Below, piece after piece: positions 19,420 through 27,037 of a stretch of DNA of 64,000 bases. Source of the DNA: Bog-159 sp963843255. GTDB taxonomy: Bacteria > Acidobacteriota > Terriglobia > Bryobacterales > Bryobacteraceae. How positions within the stretch are numbered: the stretch's first letter is position 1; each line of letters begins with the position of its first letter. The stretch lies in the NCBI GenBank assembly GCA_963843255.1, contig CAWJJQ010000001.1, forward strand, positions 62,001-126,000, read 5' to 3'. The notes under the pieces were generated by a model, which was not told the origin of the DNA, made no database searches, and saw only the letters and a list, made by a program, of their open reading frames with translations. The translations under genes and the position numbers were made by a program.

Positions 19420-19619
19420 CGGCGCGCGTTATCCGCTCGTAACTTCGCGAATATGGCCTGTTGCTCCACTAGACCGGAAGTTGCGGGTGCCGGCGGAAGA
19501 TCGGGAAAGTGGTCTCCGGATCCGAAGATCTGACGAATGGCCTCCTGGGTATCGACGGATGCGATCTCACGGCGGCGCACTTCCTCCAACTCGGGACCGG
19601 CACGGCGCCAGGTGTCCAC
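19416..19619 (-). CDS. Small protein upstream of the nucleotidyltransferase
   Basis: 67 residues from GTG 19619 (DTWRRAGPELEEVRRREIAS). The same frame is open for 21 codons further upstream (AELLRRWV segment) but has no ATG, GTG or TTG there, so the true start may be an unusual codon, or the 5' end may be damaged. Charged and helical. Four-base overlap with the nucleotidyltransferase indicates a coupled pair, with this protein as the candidate antitoxin or partner. Function is not known from sequence. Confidence 0.55.
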   Translation of the reverse strand: MDTWRRAGPELEEVRRREIASVDTQEAIRQIFGSGDHFPDLPPAPATSGLVEQQAIFAKLRADNARR

Positions 19620-19768
19620 CCACCGGCGCAGGAGTTCGGCTTCGGCGGTCGATGGCTGATGCGGCGTGCTGATTTTATTGTAGCGTCAGGATCACCAGCG
19701 TCATGCCGTCGTGCCGCCTTCAGGCGAATCCCGGCCGGCCTACGCCCGCATGCTACGATGGCTTGCGG

Positions 19769-21184
19769 ATGTTCAGTCGCCAGCACCGTAAAGCCCGAGT
19801 TTTGTTTGGGCTATCGGATATCATCCTGGTGGCACTGGCTTTTGCGGCCGCCTACCAGACGCGCCTGCTTTTCCACCTGGAGCACGTTTTTTATATCCTG
19901 TCTCCGACCCGCCAACTGGTGGCGGCGTTCGCCATGTGGGTATGGGTGCTGACCGGGTTGTGGCTGGGAGTCTACGACAAGCTGGATGCGGGCGACCCGC
20001 GCGTGATTCTGCGCGATTCGTTCACCCAATGCCTGTACGGCGCGGTGTCGCTGGTGCTGTTCGAATTCATGCTGCGCCTGGACTTGAGCCGCCCGTTCCT
20101 GGCCATCTTCGTGGCCTACACCTGGATCCTGCTGTTTCTGTTCCGGCTGCTTTCGGGGAGGCTGGCGGGGGCCATGCTGCGCGAATTCGGCGGTCCGCAT
20201 TTCGTGATGGTGGCGGGCACCAGCGAGCGGGCGCGCAAGCTGGGCGAGGAACTGGAGCGTTCGGCGCCGTACGGCATCCGGCTGACCGGGTTCCTGGCGC
20301 CGGAACCGGCGGGCGCTCCGGCGGAAATCAACCTGGCGTCGCCATACAAGGTTTACCCGATCGCGGACTTGCCGAAACTGCTGCACGACGGGGTGATCGA
20401 CGAGATTATTTTTTCGGTCGGGACCGACACGCTGGCGCGGCTGGAAGACGTTTTTCTGCTGTGCGACGAAGAGGGCGTACGCACGCGCGTGGCGGTGGAT
20501 TTCTTCCCGCATGTGAACAGCGATGTGTACCTGGAGCGGCTGGGCTTCACGCCGCTGCTGACGTTTTCCGCGGCGCCCCACGACGAGATCCGGCTGCTGG
20601 TCAAGCGCGCTACCGACATCGTTATCGCGGCGGCGGGCCTAGTGGTGCTGCTGCCGTTCATGATCGTGGTGGCGCTGCTGATCCGGCTGACCTCGCCGGG
20701 TCCGGCCATCTTCAAACAGGTACGCTGCGGATTGAACGGACGGCGGTTCCTGTTCTACAAATTCCGCTCGATGTGCGCGGATGCCGAGCGCATGAAGGCG
20801 GAGTTCGCGCATTTGAGCACGCGCAAGACGGCCTTCAAGATACCGGAAGATCCGCGGCTGACGCCAGTAGGGCGATATCTGCGCAAATTCTCGATCGACG
20901 AGTGGCCGCAGCTCTGGAACGTGCTGCGCGGAGACATGTCGCTGGTGGGGCCGCGGCCTGCAGTCCCCGACGAGGTGGATCAGTATCAGACATGGCAGCG
21001 GCGGCGGCTGCGCATGCGTCCGGGCCTGACGTGTTTGTGGGCGGTATCGGGCCGCGACAACCTGGATTTCGAGACCTGGATGAGAATGGATATGCAGTAC
21101 ATTGATAACTGGTCGCTGGCGCTGGATTGGAAAATCATCCTGCGCACGATTCCTCGCGTCCTTACCGGGCACGGAGCGAATTAG
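19769..21184 (+). CDS. Exopolysaccharide polyprenyl glycosylphosphotransferase
   Basis: Initiating sugar-1-phosphate transferase that loads undecaprenyl phosphate (WcaJ/PssY/EpsL type), inner membrane. 471 residues. The N-terminal half has four to five membrane helices (residues 12-30, 45-68, 85-105, 113-135), a CoA-binding-like Rossmann region follows (VMVAGTSERARKLG), and the C-terminal catalytic domain starts at KRATDIVIAAAGLVVLLPFM with FYKFRSM, SIDEWPQLWNVLRGDMSLVGPRP and RPGLTCLW. ATG 19769 begins the first helix. The other envelope-sugar genes of this window are 25 kb away. Confidence 0.9.
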   Translation: MFSRQHRKARVLFGLSDIILVALAFAAAYQTRLLFHLEHVFYILSPTRQLVAAFAMWVWVLTGLWLGVYDKLDAGDPRVILRDSFTQCLYGAVSLVLFEFMLRLDLSRPFLAIFVAYTWILLFLFRLLSGRLAGAMLREFGGPHFVMVAGTSERARKLGEELERSAPYGIRLTGFLAPEPAGAPAEINLASPYKVYPIADLPKLLHDGVIDEIIFSVGTDTLARLEDVFLLCDEEGVRTRVAVDFFPHVNSDVYLERLGFTPLLTFSAAPHDEIRLLVKRATDIVIAAAGLVVLLPFMIVVALLIRLTSPGPAIFKQVRCGLNGRRFLFYKFRSMCADAERMKAEFAHLSTRKTAFKIPEDPRLTPVGRYLRKFSIDEWPQLWNVLRGDMSLVGPRPAVPDEVDQYQTWQRRRLRMRPGLTCLWAVSGRDNLDFETWMRMDMQYIDNWSLALDWKIILRTIPRVLTGHGAN

Positions 21185-21228
21185 CGGCGGCAGCCAGCAG
21201 TGAGGGAAGAGAGGGTGGGGAGCGAAAC

Positions 21229-21843
21229 ATGCACCTGTTGCCTACACAAGAGGAAGTGGTGCGCGTGCTGCGCGAAACCGGGGCGCTACGCGAAGGCCAT
21301 TTTGAATACACCAACGGCCTGCATTCGAACGAGTATCTGCAGGTCCCGTTGGCCATGCGCTATTACCAGCACGCGCGCATGCTCAGCGTGGGATTGAGCC
21401 GGCTGCTGCGCGAGAACGCCGAGATCCGGGCGATTATTCCGGACCTTTCCATCGTGACACCGGCCAATGCGGGGCTGCCGGTGGCGTACGGGGTCTGTGA
21501 AGCCTTGCGCGCGCGCCAGGTGTACTGGGCGGAGCGCGAGGACCAGGATCAGCCCATGCGGTTCCGCCAGTTTCTGGAGCAGCAGCCGGGCGAGCAGGTT
21601 GTGCTCGTGGACGACATGCTGCGCTCGGGCAGCAAACTGCACGAGATGCAGGAGTTGCTGGAATCTCGCGGAGCGCGCGTGATCGCGCTGGCAGTAATCA
21701 TCTATCAGCCTACGCCGGGTACGCGGGATTTCGGACAGGTCCCGCTTTATTACCTGGCCCGGCTCAACGCCAGCTACTACGCCGACGCGGCGCATTGTGA
21801 CTTGTGCAAGCAGGGCATGCCCATCCAGAAGATCTGGGTGTAG
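21229..21843 (+). CDS. Orotate phosphoribosyltransferase-like PRTase
   Basis: 204 residues, type I phosphoribosyltransferase. The N-terminus FEYTNGLHSNEYLQVP and the PRPP loop VVLVDDMLRSGSKL near 125-138 resemble PyrE, though the loop has Arg-Ser where PyrE usually has Thr-Gly. The C-terminus has two Cys (HCDLCKQG) that could bind metal. It may be a PyrE paralogue rather than the pyrimidine enzyme. Starts 44 bases after the glycosylphosphotransferase gene. A short hairpin (GCGGCG / CGCCGC, 21845-21863) lies downstream. Confidence 0.75.
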   Translation: MHLLPTQEEVVRVLRETGALREGHFEYTNGLHSNEYLQVPLAMRYYQHARMLSVGLSRLLRENAEIRAIIPDLSIVTPANAGLPVAYGVCEALRARQVYWAEREDQDQPMRFRQFLEQQPGEQVVLVDDMLRSGSKLHEMQELLESRGARVIALAVIIYQPTPGTRDFGQVPLYYLARLNASYYADAAHCDLCKQGMPIQKIWV

Positions 21844-21913
21844 TGCGGCGGAGCCTGCGCCGCGGGCATCCGGCGAAATAATTCCGGTAAAATAGAAGTT
21901 ACAGAGCCGATAT

Positions 21914-23431
21914 ATGGAATTCCTCGCTCAGAGCCTGCTGGAACTCATCACGCAGACTTCCACTAACCTGCCGCCGGATGTGCGCGCCGCCATGTCGCTG
22001 ACTTCCGCTTCGGAAACGCCCGGGACGCAGTCCGCGCAGGCGCTGAACATCATTCTGTCGAATATCGATATGGCGACGGATGATGAAGGTCCGATCTGCC
22101 AGGATACGGGCATGCCCACGTTTGTGGTGCATACGCCGGTTGGGGTGAACCAGCTCGAGATCAAACGCGCGATTCGGACGGCCGTCGCCGAGGCCACCCG
22201 TCGGGGTAAGCTGCGGCCGAATTCGGTGGACTCGCTGACCGGCAAAAACAGCGGCGACAACCTGGGCGAGGAGACGCCCGTGATGCACTTCGAGCAATGG
22301 GAGCAAGACGAGGTCGAAGTGAAGCTGATCCTGAAAGGGGGCGGTTGCGAGAACAAGAATATACAGTATTCGCTGCCCTCTAACCTGGACCACCTGGGTC
22401 GCGCGGATCGCAATCTGGAAGGAGTGCGCAAGTGCCTGCTGCACGCGGTGTGGCAGGCGCAGGGGCAAGGTTGCGCGCCGGGAGCGCTGGGGGTGTGCAT
22501 CGGCAGCGACCGCGCGCACGGCTACGAACTGGCGAAGGGGCAGTTGTTCCGCACGCTGGATGATGTGAATCCGAACCCTGTGCTGGCAAAGCTGGAAGCC
22601 GAGGTGATGGAGGAGGCCAACAAGCTCGGCGTGGGAGCGATGGGTTTCGGCGGCAAGGCGTCGCTGATCGGCTGCAAGATTACCGCGGCCAACCGGCTGC
22701 CGGCCAGCTTCTTCGTTTCGGTGGCCTATGATTGCTGGGCGTTCCGGCGGCTGGGCGTGCGGCTGGAGGCGTCGAGCGGCGCCATTACGAAATGGTTGTA
22801 CCGCGATCCCAGCCGTCCGGTGGAGCGCATGGCGAAAGCCGAAGGGTTCCCGCTGACGGGGCGCGAAGTGGTGCTGACGGCGCCGTTGAGCGAGGCCAGC
22901 GTGCGCGCGCTCAAGGTGGGCGACCTGGTGCTGATCAACGGCGAGATGTTCACGGGGCGGGATAACGTGCACGCGTACCTGATGAAGAATCCGCCGCCCG
23001 TGGACCTTCATGGCGCGGTGCTCTACCACTGCGGGCCGGTGATGTTGAAGCAGGGCGAGCGGTGGGTGGTGAAGGCGGCCGGTCCGACGACCAGCAGCCG
23101 GGAGGAACCGTACCAGGCGGATGTGATCCGGCGATACGGTGTGCGCGCGGTGATCGGCAAGGGTGGCATGGGGGCGAAGACCCTGGCGGCGCTGCAGGAG
23201 TGCGGCGCGGTTTACCTGAATGCCATCGGCGGAGCGGCGCAGTATTACGCGCGGACGGTCGAAGATGTGCCGGGCGTGTACCTGATGGAGTTCGGGATTC
23301 CGGAAGCGATGTGGCGGCTGCGGGTGAACGGATTTGCGGCGATCGTGACCATGGACGCGCACGGCAACAGCTTGCACGCGGACGTGGAGAAGGCGACTGG
23401 AGCGGAGCTGGCGGCGCTCGAGGTAGTGTAA
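21914..23431 (+). CDS. Fumarate hydratase, class I (Fe-S dependent, single chain)
   Basis: Interconverts fumarate and malate in the TCA cycle. 505 residues, with the N-terminal catalytic (alpha) and C-terminal swivel (beta) parts fused. The [4Fe-4S] ligands are recognisable in ICQDTGMP near residue 62, GGGCENKN near 143 and GVCIGSD near 194. The C-terminal region has GPTTSSRE and VIGKGGMG, conserved in the beta part. A TAAAAT at 21888 could be a -10 element. Upstream neighbour is the PRTase gene, downstream tRNA-Phe. Confidence 0.93.
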   Translation: MEFLAQSLLELITQTSTNLPPDVRAAMSLTSASETPGTQSAQALNIILSNIDMATDDEGPICQDTGMPTFVVHTPVGVNQLEIKRAIRTAVAEATRRGKLRPNSVDSLTGKNSGDNLGEETPVMHFEQWEQDEVEVKLILKGGGCENKNIQYSLPSNLDHLGRADRNLEGVRKCLLHAVWQAQGQGCAPGALGVCIGSDRAHGYELAKGQLFRTLDDVNPNPVLAKLEAEVMEEANKLGVGAMGFGGKASLIGCKITAANRLPASFFVSVAYDCWAFRRLGVRLEASSGAITKWLYRDPSRPVERMAKAEGFPLTGREVVLTAPLSEASVRALKVGDLVLINGEMFTGRDNVHAYLMKNPPPVDLHGAVLYHCGPVMLKQGERWVVKAAGPTTSSREEPYQADVIRRYGVRAVIGKGGMGAKTLAALQECGAVYLNAIGGAAQYYARTVEDVPGVYLMEFGIPEAMWRLRVNGFAAIVTMDAHGNSLHADVEKATGAELAALEVV

Positions 23432-23468
23432 CGGGGACGGAGAAAAGCAAAGTATAGCGGGCGTCTGT

Positions 23469-23474
23469 TAGAAT
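23469..23474 (+). promoter_or_regulatory. Possible -10 element of tRNA-Phe
   Basis: TAGAAT lies 10 bases before the first tRNA base and fits a -10 hexamer; no convincing -35 is visible in the GC-rich end of the fumarase gene. Confidence 0.3.
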
Positions 23475-23484
23475 GAAAAGTTGC

Positions 23485-23560
23485 GGCCAGGTAGCTCAGT
23501 CGGTAGAGCGCAGCCCTGAAAAGGCTGGCGTCGGCGGTTCGATTCCGTCCCTGGCCACCA
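23485..23560 (+). tRNA. tRNA-Phe (anticodon GAA)
   Basis: 76 bases including an encoded CCA. Acceptor arms GGCCAGG and CCTGGCC pair fully; D-arm GCTC-AGTCGGTA-GAGC; anticodon stem CAGCC/GGCTG around the loop CTGAAAA, giving GAA; T-arm with GGTTCGATTCC. The last 51 bases recur in near-identical form at 31945-31995, so this gene served as the integration site of the element that follows. Confidence 0.97.
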
Positions 23561-23907
23561 ACTTTGTTTTCAAGCACTTGCAGCCACTTTTTCAGGCCCC
23601 CCCAAAGGCCGTTCCATTCCATTACCATTCCAATAAATTTGGTTCCTCGGAGATTGCCTTGAGGAATGGGACTGCGTTTGCGCCAGCTGTGGAAGCCAAA
23701 ATCGCCTCGCCTCTTCCAACGCGACCGGCCCCTCCGGTAACGCCATTCGATCAGGGCCATATTTGACCCAGGATCGATTCTCAGGCCTCGGGTGGGCCTA
23801 TACGTCCCGCGCCTCATGGAACGCACCATAAACGCCAAACTACCCTTTACAACAATCCATCTAGGGCGTTAACCTCTTTTGTCACCCAGACAAGGAGGCT
23901 TCACAAA

Positions 23908-24738
23908 GTGCTAAACCAATTTCGCATAACTTCGCTCTTGATCTGTTCAGCGTTCCTTACTGTACCCGGTTGGAGCCAAACTGGTCCGGTCATCCTGAGT
24001 GCGGTCGTTAATACTTCTAATAATCTGATCACGATTACTGGAACCAATCTGCACCCATCCAGTGCAGAGAACCCGACGGTAACTTTGGGCAGTACCACAC
24101 TAACGCTGGTTTCTTTCACCAACCACATCGTTGTCGCGAGTTTACCAATCGGCTTAGGGGCAGGTTCATACGAGCTCCTGTTTAGAAGTCAACCCGGCAC
24201 CAATCAAACCACTAAATTCGATCTTACCGTCGGTTCTGTTGGCCCTACTGGTCCCCAAGGTCCAATTGGGCCTCAAGGAGCAACCGGCGCGCAAGGGCCG
24301 CAAGGACAGCAAGGAATACCGGGACCGCAAGGTAATCAAGGCCCGACTGGTCCTACAGGTCCGTCTCATGCATATTCAGCGACTTGTCTTTTGCCTTCAT
24401 GCCCAGCCATCATCTTATCCCCTTCGACATACCAAACCGTTGTTTCACTATATTTGCCTGTCGGTTCCTATATAGTAACTGGCAAGACGGTACTGCAATC
24501 GGCACCCAATGCAACAGCCGTTGCGACCTGTCAATTAACATTACAGACCGCCCAAACTCTCTTGGACATTAGCGGCGGGGGTGATGGTGGAAGTATTTTC
24601 CCTTCGACTGTATCGGTTCTTGCTGCCGTAACCCTCACAGTGTCCGACACAATCATCTATCAATGCGCAACCATTGCGGGGGACACCAATGCGCAAAATA
24701 GTCAACTCGTGGCAACTCTGGTTGGAGGAATCAACTAA
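23908..24738 (+). CDS. Secreted collagen-like protein with IPT/TIG-like N-terminal domain
   Basis: 276 residues from GTG 23908, preceded by AAGGAGG at 23892. A signal peptide (hydrophobic residues 7-22, WSQ cleavage) is followed by an IPT/TIG-like beta-domain (residues 26-108), then about 14 Gly-X-Y triplets (GPTGPQGPIGPQGATG pattern, residues 111-152), then a beta-rich C-terminal domain of about 120 residues. Collagen-like triplets form trimeric stalks in bacterial surface proteins. GC is clearly lower than in the core genes. First gene of the tRNA-Phe element; function unknown, surface adhesion likely. Confidence 0.75.
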   Translation: MLNQFRITSLLICSAFLTVPGWSQTGPVILSAVVNTSNNLITITGTNLHPSSAENPTVTLGSTTLTLVSFTNHIVVASLPIGLGAGSYELLFRSQPGTNQTTKFDLTVGSVGPTGPQGPIGPQGATGAQGPQGQQGIPGPQGNQGPTGPTGPSHAYSATCLLPSCPAIILSPSTYQTVVSLYLPVGSYIVTGKTVLQSAPNATAVATCQLTLQTAQTLLDISGGGDGGSIFPSTVSVLAAVTLTVSDTIIYQCATIAGDTNAQNSQLVATLVGGIN

Positions 24739-24991
24739 ACTTTCCGCGAGGGGCCTTAATCGGTCCCTTATAACTTGTTCATCAATCGCTTAGCTTTGCC
24801 TTCAATCGTTCTAAAGAGGTTCGCAAGTCGCTTTCATAAGAGCCCCCTGGTTGGCGCTTGAACTCACTAGTCAGGTGTATGTAACCACGAATGGCATTGA
24901 ACGCTCAGGCTTCGGTTCCTGCCTCCTTCCCTCCAGCGAATTTTGAAAACTCCGTCTTCAACTCTGTGAATGGACACTCTGCGTACTCCTT

Positions 24992-25192
24992 TCAGTCGAT
25001 GGTTTTGATTGTGTGCTGTTCGATCAGGCGATCTAACGCCTGTTTGTCGAACCGCAACGCTCGCCCCACCTTGACGAAGGGAAGCTCCCGGAGGCGGGCC
25101 TTCTTGTAGACCGTGTCCACCTTCAGACCCAGGTATCCGGCAGCCTCCTCGACATTCAGGAGCCGCTTACCGACGCCACCATTAAACACCAT
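24992..25192 (-). CDS. Excisionase-like helix-turn-helix protein
   Basis: 66 residues from ATG 25192; a GTG at 25264 would add 24 residues. The pattern LLNVEEAAGYLGLKVDTVYKKARLRELPFVKVGRALRFDKQALDRLI is the winged MerR-like HTH of the phage excisionase/helix-turn-helix 17 family. Such proteins direct excision of tRNA-integrated elements or regulate neighbouring genes. Lying 1.5 kb from the attachment site, it fits a remnant recombination module. The 253 bp before it (24739-24991) show no gene. Confidence 0.75.
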   Translation of the reverse strand: MVFNGGVGKRLLNVEEAAGYLGLKVDTVYKKARLRELPFVKVGRALRFDKQALDRLIEQHTIKTID

Positions 25193-25264
25193 TGCGGATG
25201 TGACTGGCAAGCTACTTACCTTTCTCCGAAGGATTTCCGGCTCAATGCAGGGTGACGTCCACAC

Positions 25265-25791
25265 TCTGTAGGCCGCCAGGTGTCACCGCCGTGACATTCG
25301 CAAGGTTAATGACAGACGGACACGGACCGCGAGCCACCCGGTAACCGATGTGGGGTTGGAGCGCTAAAGAGAACAGGCCACTTCGGAGTCGGCTGGAGCA
25401 TCGAGATCGACTTGCTTACTAGAATTGTCGGCCACGGGCTGTGATCCGTACGGCGCGAGAGGACGGGTGCGTGGCGGTTTATCTCAGTAATTCATCACAA
25501 AATCCCCCAAAAGTTTCACATGCGCGGCGATCCAACGAAGAATCTACAGAAAGTCTCAGATTTTCACCAAATTGTCTCGCCCGCAACAGGCAACCCCCAT
25601 CATCAGGCGCGAAAAACACTGGTAGTGGAACATAAAGGAAACGCGACACATTTGTCCGCCCATTGGTTCTTAAGAGATGCACCATCGGTAAGTTCCAGCG
25701 GGCACAGTTTAGGCCGTTTCGTGCACATTTGTGCACGGCGTCTTTTGTGTCACAGGCCACCCATTTTCGCACCTACAGAGTAGGGGGACTT
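25265..25791. other. 527-bp gap inside the element
   Basis: No open frame with convincing codon use or homology is seen on either strand. The right part holds a GTGCAC repeat pair and probably the promoter of the ribbon-helix-helix gene; the left part is upstream of the excisionase-like gene. Confidence 0.5.
25721..25736. promoter_or_regulatory. Candidate operator: paired GTGCAC sites
   Basis: GTGCAC-ATTT-GTGCAC: two palindromic hexamers separated by four bases, centred 63 bp before the ATG of the ribbon-helix-helix gene. Spaced short palindromes of this type are typical RHH operators, so autoregulation is plausible but inferred. Confidence 0.4.
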
Positions 25792-26226
25792 ATGGTACGG
25801 AAGCAAAAGGCAGTCAGCCGCGGGCTGAGATATGACACAGAGCTAGACAAGCGGATCGAGGCGGCGACGAAGAAAGGCGGGTTCTCGAGCCCGAGCGCGT
25901 TGATGCGAGAGGCAATAGAGCGGGAACTGGCCGGCCGCGAAAGCGGCGTCGATGCGGCGGAACAACGGATCGCGGCGAGCCTGGACCGCATGGCCCGAGG
26001 AATTCGCAGTCTGCGGATTGGACAGCAGGCGTTGTTCGCGTTCGTAGACGTGCTGGCCAAGACCTTCCTGACCTGCGTTCCAGAACCGCCCAGAGATGTG
26101 CACGACCAAGCCGTCGCTCTCGGCAGGCTCCGCTACGACAGGTTTCTCAAAAGCGTTGGCATGGCGATGGGGGGCGATTCCCAGGCCGCCGTGGCGGAGT
26201 TGTTAGGCCGTGGTCACGAAAACTGA
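25792..26226 (+). CDS. Ribbon-helix-helix (CopG/Arc-type) protein
   Basis: 144 residues. The N-terminal RHH domain is seen in VSRGLRYDTELDKRIEAATKKGGFSSPSALMREAIERELAG (residues 8-49). A helical segment with hydrophobic heptads follows (AASLDRMARGIRSLRIGQQALFAFVDVLAKTF), and the last 40 residues are unassigned. Similar architecture occurs in plasmid and ICE relaxosome accessory proteins and in regulators. ATG 25792 is preceded by GGGGGACTT. Candidate operator upstream at 25721. Confidence 0.65.
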   Translation: MVRKQKAVSRGLRYDTELDKRIEAATKKGGFSSPSALMREAIERELAGRESGVDAAEQRIAASLDRMARGIRSLRIGQQALFAFVDVLAKTFLTCVPEPPRDVHDQAVALGRLRYDRFLKSVGMAMGGDSQAAVAELLGRGHEN

Positions 26227-26280
26227 GGGCGAGCGGCGTTTCGTCTCACGCGAAAATGGTTGAGTTAAGACGGGAGCGGT

Positions 26281-26700
26281 TCATGTTGGCCGAGCATCCG
26301 CTGACTGGAGGTCGAGAAAGCGCCGGGGCGTAACCACCAGGGTGCTCGCCCACGAAGAGGGAAAGTGCTTCAGATTGCCGGTCACCAGGTAATCCGCAGA
26401 TGCGGCATGCGCGCATTCCAGAAAAATATCGTCGTCCGAGTCGGAGCACGCCTTGATCGTCTCCGTGGGCCGCACCCAGAAACCTTTCTCGCGGACAGTC
26501 TGCAGCGTCGCGGCTATCACTTCTTCATCGCGCGCGAGGCGAGGCCGCCGGATTACTTCTTCGTACTCGGCATAAACACTACCGCTGATGCACAGTTGAA
26601 CCGCGCCGCCCGCGACCAGCAAGAACACCGCTGCGGGCGGGCCGAGGGGTTGCAACAACGCTGAGACAATAACGTTCGTGTCGAGGACGACTCGGATCAT
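26281..26700 (-). CDS. PIN-domain toxin (COG1569-like, VapC-type)
   Basis: 139 residues. VVLDTNVIVSALL with Asp7, the central Glu in EYEEVIRRPRL, and DDDIFLECAHAASADYLVTGN with late acidic residues make the PIN metal site. Expected activity is Mg2+-dependent RNase, held inactive by the antitoxin encoded just upstream; the two genes overlap by four bases (26697-26700). Such pairs stabilise mobile elements. Confidence 0.85.
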   Translation of the reverse strand: MIRVVLDTNVIVSALLQPLGPPAAVFLLVAGGAVQLCISGSVYAEYEEVIRRPRLARDEEVIAATLQTVREKGFWVRPTETIKACSDSDDDIFLECAHAASADYLVTGNLKHFPSSWASTLVVTPRRFLDLQSADARPT

Positions 26701-26948
26701 GAGTCGGGGTTGAGAGGGTGCTCGCGCCGCGCTTTTCGCGCCGCGGCTATCTCGGCGTCGATCTCATCCATCGAAAGCCGATTCAACCCGGCTTGGGCCG
26801 CGCTCTCCCACGACCGCCGGAGCCAGTCCGGCGCAAGGTCGTGCTCCAGCACCTGCCGGGCGTACTCTTCGGCGGACACGCCTCGTGCGCGCGCCTTGGC
26901 GGCAAGCGCCGTTACCTCTGCATCCGGAAGGTCTATCGTAAGCGTCAC
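26697..26948 (-). CDS. Antitoxin of the PIN toxin (RHH/AbrB-like VapB type)
   Basis: 83 residues from GTG 26948. This start was chosen because GAAGGAG lies six bases upstream and the protein then begins MTLTIDLPDAEVTAL, the usual form of such antitoxins; ATGs at 26972 and 27041 are in frame but lack a good ribosome site. The C-terminal part (SMDEIDAEIAAARKARREHP) is charged and helical, as needed to wrap a PIN toxin. Four-base overlap with the toxin gene. Confidence 0.75.
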   Translation of the reverse strand: MTLTIDLPDAEVTALAAKARARGVSAEEYARQVLEHDLAPDWLRRSWESAAQAGLNRLSMDEIDAEIAAARKARREHPLNPDS

Positions 26949-27037
26949 GGGTGGCTCCTTCGAATTGATCATAGCAAGGCTGATCCTACGCCGATTGCGC
27001 AGGTTTTCACGCGCGACAGGGTGGGCGGTGGTGCGTG

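Noticed and set aside
21899..23377. 492-codon antisense frame over fumarase
   Set aside because: No motif; the plus strand encodes complete class I fumarase.
23245..23838. Minus-strand frame running across tRNA-Phe
   Set aside because: The GRNRTADASLFRAALYRLS segment is the reverse of the tRNA and is a common false protein; the remainder has no domain.
23561..24991. Tyrosine integrase next to tRNA-Phe
   Set aside because: Looked for the R-H-R-Y signature on both strands in the usual position; none found.
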